From positions 1 through 64,000 of the forward strand of contig JAICWP010000013.1 in the NCBI GenBank assembly GCA_025934735.1: a stretch of DNA of 64,000 nt, in the 5' to 3' direction. Position 1 is the first letter of the stretch. The number at the start of each line of letters is the position of its first letter. Origin of the DNA: Terriglobales bacterium. Lineage in GTDB: Bacteria; Acidobacteriota; Terriglobia; Terriglobales; Acidobacteriaceae. Shown here in pieces: positions 41,650 through 50,382 of the stretch. The notes under the pieces are model-generated. The model saw only the letters and a list, made by a program, of their open reading frames with translations. It made no database searches and was not told the origin of the DNA. The translations under genes were made by a program, and so were the position numbers.

Positions 41650-42563
41650 GCGCTACGTCGGTGGTAAGTGTGACGCGGAGTTCTCCCAGAAGGTGGACGA
41701 GAGCAACCTGGCCGGCCTCGATACCTCTGCTCATTCTTCCCGCCACCACCATCCTGTTTCGTTCGTGGATAGCGCCGTGCTGCTTCATGTGGGTGCTGGC
41801 CTTTTCCATCTTCTGGGGCTGCAAATGGCAGACCTGGTGGAAGGCCAGCCTGAAGATGGAATCTGTCGGAACCCGGCGGAGTCTCGCCTACCTATTTGTC
41901 TGGCCTGGTATGGACGCGGAATCCTTTCTCGATATGAAACGCCATGCCGCGCGCCCGCTAAGAAGCGAATGGCTGTGGGCCAGCGCGAAAACAGGTTTCG
42001 GAGCTGTGCTGCTGTGGGGCGTGGTGCGTCACATTTCGGCGGACTTCCTGGCCGGCTGGGCAGGAATGCTGGGCCTAATCCTCCTTCTGCACTTCGGGAT
42101 ATTTGAGTATCTGTCCCTGATTTGGCGCTCCGTCGGCATAAATGCCCTGCCCATCATGCATTCCCCCGTGCAGGCTACCTCTTTAAGCGATTTTTGGGGG
42201 CGGCGGTGGAACATGGGTTTCCGCCAGCTTACCTACGAATTCATTTTCCGTCCTTTGCGGCCTGGTGCCGGCGCAGCGTTCGCCTCGCTGATGTCGTTTT
42301 TTGTCTCGGGATTGATCCATGATCTGGTTATTTCGTTTCCGGCGCGCGGCGGCTACGGTCTGCCTACAGCCTATTTCTTATTGCAGGGCTACGGGGTTCT
42401 TCTCGAGCGCAGCGCGCTGGGCAGGCGGCTGAGGCTGGGCTCCGGCGTGCGCGGCTGGCTTTTCATGGCGGTTTGGGCCGGCGGTCCGGCCTGCATCCTT
42501 TTCCATCCCTGGTTTGTGGAACGCGTGATGGTGCCCTTTCTGGGAGCCATCGGTGCGCGATAA
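41646..42563 (+). CDS. Wax-synthase-like MBOAT acyltransferase
   Basis: 305 residues from the ATG at 41646. About seven membrane helices. LSDFWGRRWNMGFRQLTYEFIFRPL matches the D-F-W-G-R-R-W-N signature of plant-type wax synthases, and FFVSGLIHDLVISFPARGG carries the conserved membrane His of MBOAT enzymes. The family esterifies fatty alcohols or other hydroxyls with acyl-CoA. Here the acceptor is unknown. Overlapping and spaced neighbours indicate an operon with the DCC gene and the small membrane protein. Confidence 0.82.
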   Translation: MSATSVVSVTRSSPRRWTRATWPASIPLLILPATTILFRSWIAPCCFMWVLAFSIFWGCKWQTWWKASLKMESVGTRRSLAYLFVWPGMDAESFLDMKRHAARPLRSEWLWASAKTGFGAVLLWGVVRHISADFLAGWAGMLGLILLLHFGIFEYLSLIWRSVGINALPIMHSPVQATSLSDFWGRRWNMGFRQLTYEFIFRPLRPGAGAAFASLMSFFVSGLIHDLVISFPARGGYGLPTAYFLLQGYGVLLERSALGRRLRLGSGVRGWLFMAVWAGGPACILFHPWFVERVMVPFLGAIGAR

Positions 42564-42586
42564 CGCGGGTGAGAGAGGAGATGGTG

Positions 42587-43045
42587 ATGGCAAACTTGTC
42601 AGCTACGTACTTTGCCTTGCGCGGCGCTGAGAATTTCTTTGGCCGCGTGCTTTGGCTCGCAGGCGTCGGTCACTTCTGCGTTCTGATTGCCAGCTTCCAG
42701 GTACCGTCGCGGCTGCACTGGAGAGAAGATCTGAAGCAGCTCACGCCGTTCAACCGCAAGCTGATGTGGGTCTACGGCGGATTTACCGTGTTCACCATCG
42801 TCGCCTTTGGAACCTTGACGCTCGCGTTGCACGCTGAATTGCTGCGTGGCGAGCGGGCGGCGCTGGCCTTGGCGCTGTTCATCGGCGTGTACTGGACGCT
42901 GCGCATCGTGGTCGAATTCTTTTATTACGATTTGGCTGACTGGCCTCGAGGCCGGGGAATGGTGGCCGGACGCATTCTGCTGACCCTGCTGTTCTTTTGC
43001 CTGGCGGGCAGCAACCTGGCCCTGTTTATCTGGAAGGTTTGGTAG
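42587..43045 (+). CDS. Small membrane protein of the wax-synthase-like operon
   Basis: 152 residues. I favour the ATG at 42587, with GAGAGGAG six bases upstream, over the ATG at 42581. Four membrane helices are visible: GRVLWLAGVGHFCVLIASFQV, KLMWVYGGFTVFTIVAFGTLTL, ALALALFIGVYWTLRIVVEFFYY and GRILLTLLFFCLAGSNLALFIW. The RVLWLAGVGH...WRE pattern is unfamiliar to me. Gene order suggests a role with the acyltransferase. An 18-bp tandem repeat spans its stop codon. Confidence 0.72.
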   Translation: MANLSATYFALRGAENFFGRVLWLAGVGHFCVLIASFQVPSRLHWREDLKQLTPFNRKLMWVYGGFTVFTIVAFGTLTLALHAELLRGERAALALALFIGVYWTLRIVVEFFYYDLADWPRGRGMVAGRILLTLLFFCLAGSNLALFIWKVW

Positions 43046-43069
43046 TTGGCTAAGGTTTGGTAGCTGGCT
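43034..43069. repeat. 18-bp tandem duplication across a stop codon
   Basis: AAGGTTTGGTAGTTGGCT (43034-43051) is followed directly by a copy with one mismatch (43052-43069). The first copy contains the last codons and stop of the small membrane protein gene. Likely replication slippage. Confidence 0.75.
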
Positions 43070-43102
43070 CTTTCGAGCCTGGACAGGTCCGGCTGCAACT
43101 AG

Positions 43103-44260
43103 CTAGTCGGCGGCGTGCGCCGAGGCGCGGCGGAGAGGGAGGAAGACAGTAAAGGTACTGCCGTGGCCCACTGTGCTGCTCACCTCGATGCGCCCGCCGT
43201 GTTCTTCCACGATGCGGCGCGCCAGCGAGAGTCCCAGCCCGGTACCATTGCCCTTGGTGGTGTAGAAGGGGCGGAAAATATACGGCAGGTGTTCCGGAGC
43301 GATGCCGCGCCCGCTATCGGCAATGGCGACCCCGGCAAAGCTGTTATGCCGCTCGATGGTAACCGTGATCTTTCCGCTGTGCTCAATCGATTGGATGGAG
43401 TTCAGCAGCAGGTTCAGAAGCACCTGGTTCACCTGGTTGCTGTCGTGCTCCACCTCCAGCGGCAGCGGATCATGGCGGAACTCAATGTCAATGGATTTGG
43501 AAAGCGCCTGCTGGCGGGCGAACATGACCGCGTGCTCGACCGTGGCGTTGAGATCGGAAAGGCGTGTCTCCGGCGGCTTGGGCCGGGCGCACTCCAGCAG
43601 GTCGGAGACGATGCGGTTGATCTGCATCACTTCCTGTCGCACTTCTTTGACCACAGCACGCGCCGGACTGCTGGCGGGCAGGTCGCGGCCAATGATCTCG
43701 ACCACTCCAGCGATTCCGGCCAGCGGATTGCGGATTTCATGCGCCAGACCCGCGGCCAACTCGCCCATGGTGGCCAGGTGCTCGGCGCGCGACATTTGAG
43801 TCTGGTGCAGTCGCTGAATCTCATCGCGGCTTTCGCGGAGTTGCCGGACCATCTGGTTGAAATTGCGGCCGAGATCGCCGATTTCGTCATTGCGGTTAGC
43901 GAATTTGACTTCGGTATCCAGTTCGCCCTCGCCCACCCGCGCGATCTTCTCCTGCAGCTCGCGGACAGGCCGGTGAATCAGCACCGCAAGCACCAGAATC
44001 ATGACGGCGCAGATGGCGACGGCGCCGGAACTGGCCACCAGGAGCACGGCATGGCGCTCAGTTTGCTGCAGCGAGACCGTCGCCAGCACGAACAAAATCA
44101 GGCCATTCAGCAACACCACCGCTACCGGCAGCACTGCTTTGATCTCCCAACTGATGCGCACGGAGTGGCGGCGTGTAGCAACCACCTCTGTTTCAGAACT
44201 GGGTATGGCCGCGGAACTTTCGGCCACTCCCGCATGTTGGTCAGTATCGGTATCAGGCAT
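43103..44260 (-). CDS. HAMP-containing sensor histidine kinase (NtrB-like)
   Basis: 385 residues. Two membrane helices ([18 protein letters not shown] and [23 protein letters not shown]) are separated by only about ten residues, so there is almost no periplasmic sensor. A HAMP domain follows, then HisKA with His174 in [12 protein letters not shown], then HATPase_c with [20 protein letters not shown] and [18 protein letters not shown]. It overlaps ccsB by 8 bp, so it is co-transcribed with cytochrome c maturation genes. It has no adjacent regulator; the NtrC-type regulators in the window are possible partners. Confidence 0.92.
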   Translation of the reverse strand: MPDTDTDQHAGVAESSAAIPSSETEVVATRRHSVRISWEIKAVLPVAVVLLNGLILFVLATVSLQQTERHAVLLVASSGAVAICAVMILVLAVLIHRPVRELQEKIARVGEGELDTEVKFANRNDEIGDLGRNFNQMVRQLRESRDEIQRLHQTQMSRAEHLATMGELAAGLAHEIRNPLAGIAGVVEIIGRDLPASSPARAVVKEVRQEVMQINRIVSDLLECARPKPPETRLSDLNATVEHAVMFARQQALSKSIDIEFRHDPLPLEVEHDSNQVNQVLLNLLLNSIQSIEHSGKITVTIERHNSFAGVAIADSGRGIAPEHLPYIFRPFYTTKGNGTGLGLSLARRIVEEHGGRIEVSSTVGHGSTFTVFLPLRRASAHAAD

Positions 44261-45650
44261 AGGCGTGTAATCCTGGCAGGAGATAAGTGACCCCGAAGAA
44301 CGTGAACATCACCACCGCGAAGCCGAGAATAGCGAAGTAAGCCGCCCGCCGCCCGCGCCATCCGCGGGTAATGCGCATATGCAGATACCCGGCATAGACA
44401 AGCCAGGTAATTGCCGCCCAGGTTTCTTTAGGATCCCAACTCCAGTACGCACCCCATGTGCGGTTCGCCCAATACGCGCCGGCGGCGATCATGAGGGTCA
44501 AAAGGGGAAAAGCGATGCCGATTGTCTTGTAGGTGATCTGATCGAGGGCATCGGCGCTGGGCAGCAGGCGTTCCAGATCGGTGCGGCGCCACAGCAGCAG
44601 CAGGTAGAGCAGGGAAATGAAGATCCCGCCCACCAGGCCGGACAGAACGAAGGGACTCGCCGCCAGCTTTGTGGGGAAGAGACCATCGGCGTCGAGTGAG
44701 GGGTAGCTGCCGTTCGCCCGCGCCAGAAAGGCGCCCAGGGCCAGGATTTGAGCCAGAATGCCCACGAACACGGCGCGATTGGCCAACGCGTAGAAGCGCT
44801 CATCGTTGCGCCAGCCCGCCAGTAGATAGCATACGAAGGGCGCGGCCACAGCCAGCGCCACCAGGACAAACAGCCAGCCCAGATCGGGGATGGTGACGAA
44901 CAGGCGCACGCCGCGGGAGAGGAACATGTCCTGCTTTTCGGCGGCGTCCCACGCAGCCACGCTCAGGCCTCCCCAGGGCTCAAAGCGGGTCAGGATGCCG
45001 GCATAACCGGCGGTCACCGCCAGACTGGTACCGGCCAGGAATGTCTCCGTCTTCATCTTGTCCTGGATCAGGAACATCAATGCCAATGCGAAACTGAGGG
45101 CACAGGCGGCATAAGCCAGCATAGCCAGGCTGACGTGCACGTGCAGCCAGGTGGACTGTAATGCAGGGACTAGGGGATGGACGTCGGTACGCAGCAACTG
45201 CATGAGCACCACGCCCACAATGGCCACGGGCATGGTGACCGTGCCGATCACCTTAACTCCATACTTTTTCTCTGCCACCAGGGTGAGGGCGGCCAGGGTC
45301 CACACGAAGCTGAGCAGCATTTCATAAACACTGGCGAACGGCGGATGGCCCGCCACATACCAGCGGTGTGCCACCGCGGCCGTGTTGGCCAGCAGACCCG
45401 CCCAGGTGGCGAGGGAGGCATAGCGCACATACCTTTCAGTGCCCGTCACCCCGAAGCCCAGGTACAAGGCGCCAGCGCCGCCATAGAAAATGAGGGCTGC
45501 ATAGAGCAGGTTGGCTTCGGTGAACAGGTTGCCGCTTTTCACAACGTTGAGAAATGCCATGAACAGCAGAAAGGCGATACCCAACCCCACCAGGACCACC
45601 AGCAGAGTGCCGGAGGCTGCGGGTTGCCGTTCGACGCGAGTGCGAGCCAT
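44253..45650 (-). CDS. ccsB: Cytochrome c biogenesis protein CcsB (CcsA/ResC type)
   Basis: 465 residues with a polytopic membrane layout. The tryptophan-rich heme-handling motif reads [28 protein letters not shown], with conserved His residues in membrane helices ([20 protein letters not shown] and others). With ResB it forms the System II complex that delivers heme to apocytochromes c in the periplasm. It begins 12 bp after the resB stop and overlaps the sensor kinase start. Confidence 0.93.
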   Translation of the reverse strand: MARTRVERQPAASGTLLVVLVGLGIAFLLFMAFLNVVKSGNLFTEANLLYAALIFYGGAGALYLGFGVTGTERYVRYASLATWAGLLANTAAVAHRWYVAGHPPFASVYEMLLSFVWTLAALTLVAEKKYGVKVIGTVTMPVAIVGVVLMQLLRTDVHPLVPALQSTWLHVHVSLAMLAYAACALSFALALMFLIQDKMKTETFLAGTSLAVTAGYAGILTRFEPWGGLSVAAWDAAEKQDMFLSRGVRLFVTIPDLGWLFVLVALAVAAPFVCYLLAGWRNDERFYALANRAVFVGILAQILALGAFLARANGSYPSLDADGLFPTKLAASPFVLSGLVGGIFISLLYLLLLWRRTDLERLLPSADALDQITYKTIGIAFPLLTLMIAAGAYWANRTWGAYWSWDPKETWAAITWLVYAGYLHMRITRGWRGRRAAYFAILGFAVVMFTFFGVTYLLPGLHAYA

Positions 45651-45662
45651 AATTTCCCTCCC

Positions 45663-47114
45663 TTAGACGCTGGCCAGCGAGGCCTCGGGCCTGGAAGCGC
45701 GAGCCTGTGATTCCTGTTTCAATTCGGTTTGCACTTCCTCGATCAAGCGACGGAAGCGCTGCTCGAAAACAGCCCGGTTCTTATTGGCAGAGCCGCCAAT
45801 CCAAAGCGCCGGGCGGCCACGCTCGTCGCGCACTACCATTGCCCAAAAGCGCATGTGCACCAGGTAAAACGCGGTGGCCAGCCCCAGCGCCATGACGATG
45901 CAACCCGCCCACACCAGCCATTGCCCCGGTTCATGCGAAACCTGCAGCCCGGTGAAGTAGCCCATGCGCAGGTCGCGAAATTTAAAGTTGTAAGGCGACT
46001 TGTTGTCGTGAGCGACGTCAGGGAACTGGGGGAAAATCCAGACCAGAGCCGGAGCTTGTGCCTTTTTCGTGGTTACCTCCAGCTGCATGGCGGGATTATC
46101 CGGCTGATTGGAGCGGGTGTAGATCTGGTTGTCGCGCACGACGAAGTCCGGGATGAAGCGCACCAGGCGCACGGAAGTTTGCGCGTCCAGTTGTGCACGC
46201 TCGTCGAGCCCCAGTGAAATTTCCTGAGCCGCCCCCGTTCCGTTGGCGGGAGTGGCCGCCAACATCACTTTGTCCAGCTCGCCATTGGAGCCATAACTCG
46301 CCTGATAAAAGCGGATGCCGCCATAGACGAGCGGATCATTCACCACGATCTGCTTGCGTTGGGCTTCGCGGCCGCCGTTCAGCACCACCAGGTTGGACCA
46401 CCAGCGTTTGGGGGTGCCATCCGCATAGTTTTCCTGGCCCGCGCCATCGCAACGGATGGTGAAGGGAAGAGCGCGCGTGGTCCCGTTCTGCAGTTGAACC
46501 TGGCTGGCCTGCTGCCCGTTGGTGAGCGCCAGAAAGCCGCGGTAGCCCCACATCGCATCCACGATTCCGCCGAGGAAGATGAGCAACAGGCTGGTGTGCA
46601 CGATGTACACCGCCAGCAGGGAGAAGCGGTTGCGCTCGGCAAATAGGGAAACCTGGTTATCGTCCACGATGTGCTGCGGACGCAGACCTTGTTTCTGGAA
46701 CACACGATGGGCGGCGGCCAGCGCCTGCTCCGCATCCAGGACCGAAATTTGCTTTTGCACCGGCAGCACGGCGCGGAAGTGCGAGTCGGGGCGGCGGTAG
46801 GGACGGGCGAAGAAGCGCCACACCCCGGGGAAGCGCTGGATGGATGCGGCCACAATCGTCAGGCAGAGCAGGCCCATGAGCAGCACGAACCACCAGGCAT
46901 GAAACACATCGGTCAGGCCGATGCGGTCGAGCCATACCAGAGTTTGTGGCGAGTACGCGCGCTGCATTTGGTCAGGATCGGTGGTGGGACGCTGCAAAAT
47001 GAAAGTGCCGGCAGCGGAGCAGATCACCACCAGGATGAGCAAGATGATGCCGGTGCGCACCGCGCTGAGGGTTTGCCAAATGCGCCGGCTGCTGGAGCGA
47101 GTGTGTCCCGCCAT
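45663..47114 (-). CDS. resB: Cytochrome c biogenesis protein ResB
   Basis: 483 residues from the ATG at 47114, preceded by AAGGAAGGG; a longer frame to 47246 lacks such a site. RRIWQTLSAVRTGIILLILVVICSAAGTFI is the N-terminal ResB signature. Two further membrane helices, a large periplasmic region (from GYRGFLALTNGQQASQVQL to YNFKFRDLRMGYFTGLQVSHEPGQWLVW) and a C-terminal membrane helix follow. Partner of CcsB in System II. Its product serves the divergent cytochrome operon, which has at least 22 heme-binding motifs. Confidence 0.92.
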   Translation of the reverse strand: MAGHTRSSSRRIWQTLSAVRTGIILLILVVICSAAGTFILQRPTTDPDQMQRAYSPQTLVWLDRIGLTDVFHAWWFVLLMGLLCLTIVAASIQRFPGVWRFFARPYRRPDSHFRAVLPVQKQISVLDAEQALAAAHRVFQKQGLRPQHIVDDNQVSLFAERNRFSLLAVYIVHTSLLLIFLGGIVDAMWGYRGFLALTNGQQASQVQLQNGTTRALPFTIRCDGAGQENYADGTPKRWWSNLVVLNGGREAQRKQIVVNDPLVYGGIRFYQASYGSNGELDKVMLAATPANGTGAAQEISLGLDERAQLDAQTSVRLVRFIPDFVVRDNQIYTRSNQPDNPAMQLEVTTKKAQAPALVWIFPQFPDVAHDNKSPYNFKFRDLRMGYFTGLQVSHEPGQWLVWAGCIVMALGLATAFYLVHMRFWAMVVRDERGRPALWIGGSANKNRAVFEQRFRRLIEEVQTELKQESQARASRPEASLASV

Positions 47115-47650
47115 ATACCCTTCCTTCCCGCTCTTCCAGGGGAGCACGCCACCAGCCACAGCGCATGAAACCGGCAAGAGCTTGCCGGTCAGCAGTTTGC
47201 CTCCACGCTGGCAAGTGGGCGCAGGTACGAGACTGGGCCATATCACACAGCAGAAGCCGACGTTGCGGGGATTTGACGCATAAGGCCGCAGGTACGCCGG
47301 TAATGGGCGCGGGCCTGCCCGAGGTCACAGGCGGATGTGATGAGAGTCCTATTGCGGGCAGGCTGCGGCGGGGGAGCATGGTTCCAAATCCGAACGGTTC
47401 CAAAATGGGACAACTGGAGGTGTCTCTTGCGTGCCGTTGTCTGCACCAAACCGGGGTTGGGGAATTTCACCTGTTCCGCTGTGGGAGATGGCCCATCCGG
47501 GGAAGTTCAGGTTCGCGGCGGAGCCGCTCGCCTTCGTGCAGTAGATCGCGTCATCGCTTCTGGATCAGCAACTTACAAAGAATGTTCACGCGGGCAAGCG
47601 GCCTGCCCTCGGGCGGTCCAACGCGTGCACAACCCTGGTTGGAGGTTGTC
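47115..47650. other. 536-bp divergent regulatory region
   Basis: Lies between resB (minus) and the heptaheme cytochrome gene (plus), both needing promoters here. It contains the inverted repeat at 47313-47363. I could not pick a convincing promoter pair and saw no riboswitch consensus. The reading frames present look like chance. Confidence 0.5.
47313..47363. promoter_or_regulatory. Inverted repeat enclosing a TCACA-N6-TGTGA dyad
   Basis: GCCTGCCCG (47313-47321) and CGGGCAGGC (47355-47363) are perfect inverted repeats around 33 bp. Inside lies TCACA-GGCGGA-TGTGA (47325-47340), the same half-sites and spacing as at 29939-29954 before pckA. About 290 bp upstream of the cytochrome operon start. 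Confidence 0.45.
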
Positions 47651-48469
47651 GTGAAGTTCACCAGCAAACACGTTTTCTTTCTCCTCCTGCTGGTTGTGGC
47701 ATGGGGTTTGCCTGCGGCCGCTGCCGAGCACCCGGTGCCCCTGCCCAAGGATGTGCAGGACAAAAACTGCCTGGAATGCCACGAGGACAAGACCAAAGGC
47801 AAGGTGGTGCACTCCGCGATTCAGATGGGCTGCAGCACCTGCCACACCGTGAAGACAGAAGGCGAAGCCACCACCGTGGAGCTGGTCGCGCCCAAGAACG
47901 AGCTGTGCTTCACCTGTCATGAGAAGAGCAAGGAGCAGGTGCTGCACAAGCCTTACGAGCAGGGCCAGTGCACTACCTGCCACGATCCGCACACCAGCGA
48001 CTTCGCCAAGCAGACGCGGGCGGAAGGCAACCAGCTTTGCCTGGCCTGCCACCTGGACCGGCGCACTACCGACGCCAAGGTGAAGCTGTTCGGGTCACAA
48101 GAAATCTCCGATGCCGAGTTCCAGCAGATTCCGAAGATATCCCTCGATCCCAGCGCCAAGTTCGGCCACCCCATGGGGATGCACCCGGTTTCGGATTACG
48201 CGAACCGCGCCACGGGCGAAAAAATTTCGTGCCTCACCTGCCATAACCAGCACGCCTCGCCCAACGAGAGCCTGATCCAGGTGGCTTACGACAAAAACAG
48301 AAAGCCGGTGGATATGTGCGACAGCTGCCACCTGGCTCGGGACAATGCTGCCATGACGGCCGCCGAGGCCAGCATTCGCAAGCAGGAGCAGGAAAAGCAG
48401 ATCCAGGAGCGCATGCAGCAGGCGAATAAAAACAAGAAGGACAAGAAGAAAGGCTCGGACCAGCCATGA
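47651..48469 (+). CDS. Secreted heptaheme cytochrome c
   Basis: 272 residues from the GTG at 47651 with GGAGG five bases upstream. The signal peptide is KFTSKHVFFLLLLVVAWGLP ending AAAA. Seven CxxCH motifs begin at Cys 40, 61, 86, 107, 130, 194 and 223, with frequent CHDPH-type and distal His residues. The C-terminal 40 residues are a charged helix rich in Lys/Gln (KQEQEKQIQERMQQ). Periplasmic, or possibly outer-membrane associated. First gene of the cytochrome/NHL/barrel operon; its stop overlaps the next start (ATGA at 48466-48469). Confidence 0.93.
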   Translation: MKFTSKHVFFLLLLVVAWGLPAAAAEHPVPLPKDVQDKNCLECHEDKTKGKVVHSAIQMGCSTCHTVKTEGEATTVELVAPKNELCFTCHEKSKEQVLHKPYEQGQCTTCHDPHTSDFAKQTRAEGNQLCLACHLDRRTTDAKVKLFGSQEISDAEFQQIPKISLDPSAKFGHPMGMHPVSDYANRATGEKISCLTCHNQHASPNESLIQVAYDKNRKPVDMCDSCHLARDNAAMTAAEASIRKQEQEKQIQERMQQANKNKKDKKKGSDQP

Positions 48470-49524
48470 AGAATCGAATCTCCTCAGCGTGCTTGCTCCC
48501 GGTGATCCTGGTGCTGTTAACCGTGGCGGTGCAGCCGGTGCTGGCGGGCAAGAAAGATGCCGTGCCGGCAGCCCAGGCGCAGACTCTGGTGTGGCCCCTG
48601 CCGCCCGATAAGCCGCGAGTGCGGTACGTGCGCCAGTACAGCAACAACCTGGATATTGAGCCGCGCAAGAAGCGTTCCTGGGTGGACAAGATGGTGGGCA
48701 ACGCCGATCCCAACCATCTGGAATTGTTCTCTAAGCCCGCGGGTGTAGCGATTGATTCGCGTGGACGGGTCATCTTTGCTTCTCTGCAAAACTCTGTGGT
48801 TTACATCCTGGATCCGGAAGCGCACAAAGTCAGCCGGTTGCAAGGTGGCCGCGGCATCGTGCTCCAGACCCCGCTCGGAGTCACGGTTGATAGCCACGAC
48901 AATATCTTCGTTTCCGACCCGCTGCAGCACCTGGTGTTCAAGTTCGATAAGGAAGGCAACCTGCTATCCAGCCTGGGCGTTTCCGAAGGCATGAAGAACC
49001 CCACCTTCATGGCCATTGATGAGGCGAGGCGCCGCCTGTACGTCGTGGATTCCCATCTGCACCAGGTGCTGGTCTACAACCTGGACACGCTGCAGTTTAT
49101 GGATAAGTTCGGCAAGCGCGGGGAAAAGAAGGGCGAGTTCAACTTCCCCGTCGGGATCGCGGTGGCCAAGGACGGCACCATCGCAGTGACCGATACGGGA
49201 AGCTGCTCGGTGCAGCTTTTCACTCCCGATTTCAAGTTCATCCGCCGCTTCGGTCAGCGCGGCACGCGCCCGGGCGAGTTCACTCGCCCGAAGGCGGTGG
49301 CGTTCGACAAGGAGCGCAACATCTGGGTGGTGGATGCCGCCTTCAACAATGTGCAGATTTTCAGCGATAAGGGAGTGGTGCTGATGCCCCTGGGCGCTTT
49401 CGGCAACACGCCGGGAGCTTTCAATCTGCCCTTGGGAATTTATATAGACGGTACCGACAAGGTGTACATCAGCGATCAGCTCAACCATCGCGTACAGATC
49501 TTCCAGTTTTTGGGAGGGAATTGA
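48466..49524 (+). CDS. Secreted NHL-repeat beta-propeller protein 1
   Basis: 352 residues. The signal peptide is SSACLLPVILVLLTVAVQPVLAGK. About six NHL repeats are visible, for example PAGVAIDSRGRVIFAS, PLGVTVDSHDNIFVSD, PVGIAVAKDGTIAVTD, PKAVAFDKERNIWVVD and PLGIYIDGTDKVYISD. The N-terminal block (WVDKMVG...ELFSKPAGVAIDSRGRV) resembles that of the second NHL protein (FIKKVVG...MLMPQGVAVDAQGRV), so they are paralogues. NHL propellers bind proteins or nucleic acids; here a scaffold for cytochromes is an inference. Confidence 0.88.
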   Translation: MKNRISSACLLPVILVLLTVAVQPVLAGKKDAVPAAQAQTLVWPLPPDKPRVRYVRQYSNNLDIEPRKKRSWVDKMVGNADPNHLELFSKPAGVAIDSRGRVIFASLQNSVVYILDPEAHKVSRLQGGRGIVLQTPLGVTVDSHDNIFVSDPLQHLVFKFDKEGNLLSSLGVSEGMKNPTFMAIDEARRRLYVVDSHLHQVLVYNLDTLQFMDKFGKRGEKKGEFNFPVGIAVAKDGTIAVTDTGSCSVQLFTPDFKFIRRFGQRGTRPGEFTRPKAVAFDKERNIWVVDAAFNNVQIFSDKGVVLMPLGAFGNTPGAFNLPLGIYIDGTDKVYISDQLNHRVQIFQFLGGN

Positions 49525-49528
49525 TCTT

Positions 49529-49630
49529 ATGGTCGCGACTCACCAGGACAAGGAGGTGATGACGGCAGCACTGCTGCACAGGCAGATAAACGATTTCCAG
49601 CAACACATTTCTTATCAGGAGGACTTATGA
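49529..49630 (+). CDS. Possible 33-residue protein between NHL and tetraheme genes
   Basis: ATG at 49529, TGA at 49628-49630. The stop overlaps the tetraheme ATG (ATGA at 49627-49630), the pattern seen at other junctions in this operon. GGGAGGG lies about 11 bases before the start. The product is hydrophilic and has no recognisable family. It could be a coupling reading frame that helps the ribosome reach the cytochrome start, or chance. Confidence 0.3.
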   Translation: MVATHQDKEVMTAALLHRQINDFQQHISYQEDL

Positions 49631-50328
49631 AATATGCACGTATCCTCGGCTTGGTGCTGGTCGTGCTGACCGCAAGTCTAAGCTTTGCGGCACGAGCACC
49701 CAAGTCGGCAGTGTTCAACTCGGCGCACGACTTCAAGACGCAGTACAACGGCGCCAGCTACACCCTCTGTAACTTCTGCCATGTGGCCCACAAGTTTGGC
49801 AGCGCGCCCACCGGGCCCAGCTACCTACTGTGGAACCACACTCTGTCGAGCGTTGCCAACTATGGTGTCTACACTAGTGACAGCATGGTGAACCAGCCAG
49901 TTGACCTGGGGACGAGCTCGAACGCCAACCTGATCACCAGCAACCTGTGCCTGAGCTGCCATGATGGCACCGTGGCGATCAATTCCTGGTACGAAGCGCA
50001 GAGCAACGCTTCCTATCAGCCCATCGCACAGGGCACAGATTTCATGCCCAGCGACACGACGGTCCGTGATCTGACCAAGCAGCACCCCATCAACTTCGTG
50101 TATCCGGATGCCACCTCCGCGGCCAACATCGGCATGCGCGTGGCCGGCAGCACGTCGTCCATTGATGGGGCGGGCAATGTGCCACTTTTCAACGGCACCA
50201 TGCAGTGCGACACCTGCCACGACCCGCACGCGGGGCCGAGCTCTGGTGCGCACCTGTTCTTCCGCACCTTCCCCTCCACGCCGGAACAAACCACCACCGG
50301 TTCGTTCTGCGTGTATTGCCACTTGTGA
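49627..50328 (+). CDS. Secreted tetraheme cytochrome c
   Basis: 233 residues with AGGAGG upstream of the ATG. Signal peptide MKYARILGLVLVVLTASLSFAAR. CxxCH motifs begin at Cys 48, 108, 194 and 228. Its layout (S-A-H-D-F ... LLWNHTLS ... LCLSCHDGTVA ... HPINF ... QCDTCHDPH) repeats at the N-terminus of the 11/12-heme protein at 53353, so the two share an ancestral module. Located in the periplasm or on the outer membrane. A strong hairpin follows the stop. Confidence 0.92.
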   Translation: MKYARILGLVLVVLTASLSFAARAPKSAVFNSAHDFKTQYNGASYTLCNFCHVAHKFGSAPTGPSYLLWNHTLSSVANYGVYTSDSMVNQPVDLGTSSNANLITSNLCLSCHDGTVAINSWYEAQSNASYQPIAQGTDFMPSDTTVRDLTKQHPINFVYPDATSAANIGMRVAGSTSSIDGAGNVPLFNGTMQCDTCHDPHAGPSSGAHLFFRTFPSTPEQTTTGSFCVYCHL

Positions 50329-50334
50329 TGCTTC

Positions 50335-50360
50335 GGGAGAGGCGCGCAAGCGCCTCTCCC
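50335..50360 (+). promoter_or_regulatory. Intra-operon hairpin with GCAA tetraloop
   Basis: GGGAGAGGCGC (50335-50345), GCAA, GCGCCTCTCCC (50350-50360): an 11-bp perfect stem with a GNRA tetraloop, 6 bp after the tetraheme stop. There is no U-run, so it is not a typical terminator. It may stabilise the upstream mRNA and set the cytochrome:barrel ratio. Confidence 0.8.
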
Positions 50361-50382
50361 CATTGTTTCGGGGCGACGAGCG

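Noticed and set aside
47243-47470. Minus-strand frame in the resB/cytochrome intergenic region
   Set aside because: It looks like a chance frame in GC-rich DNA and would occupy the space needed for two divergent promoters.
47115-47650. Cyclic-dinucleotide (GEMM-type) riboswitch before the cytochrome operon
   Set aside because: Such riboswitches often precede cytochrome genes, so I looked, but the conserved core and two-hairpin layout are not recognisable here.
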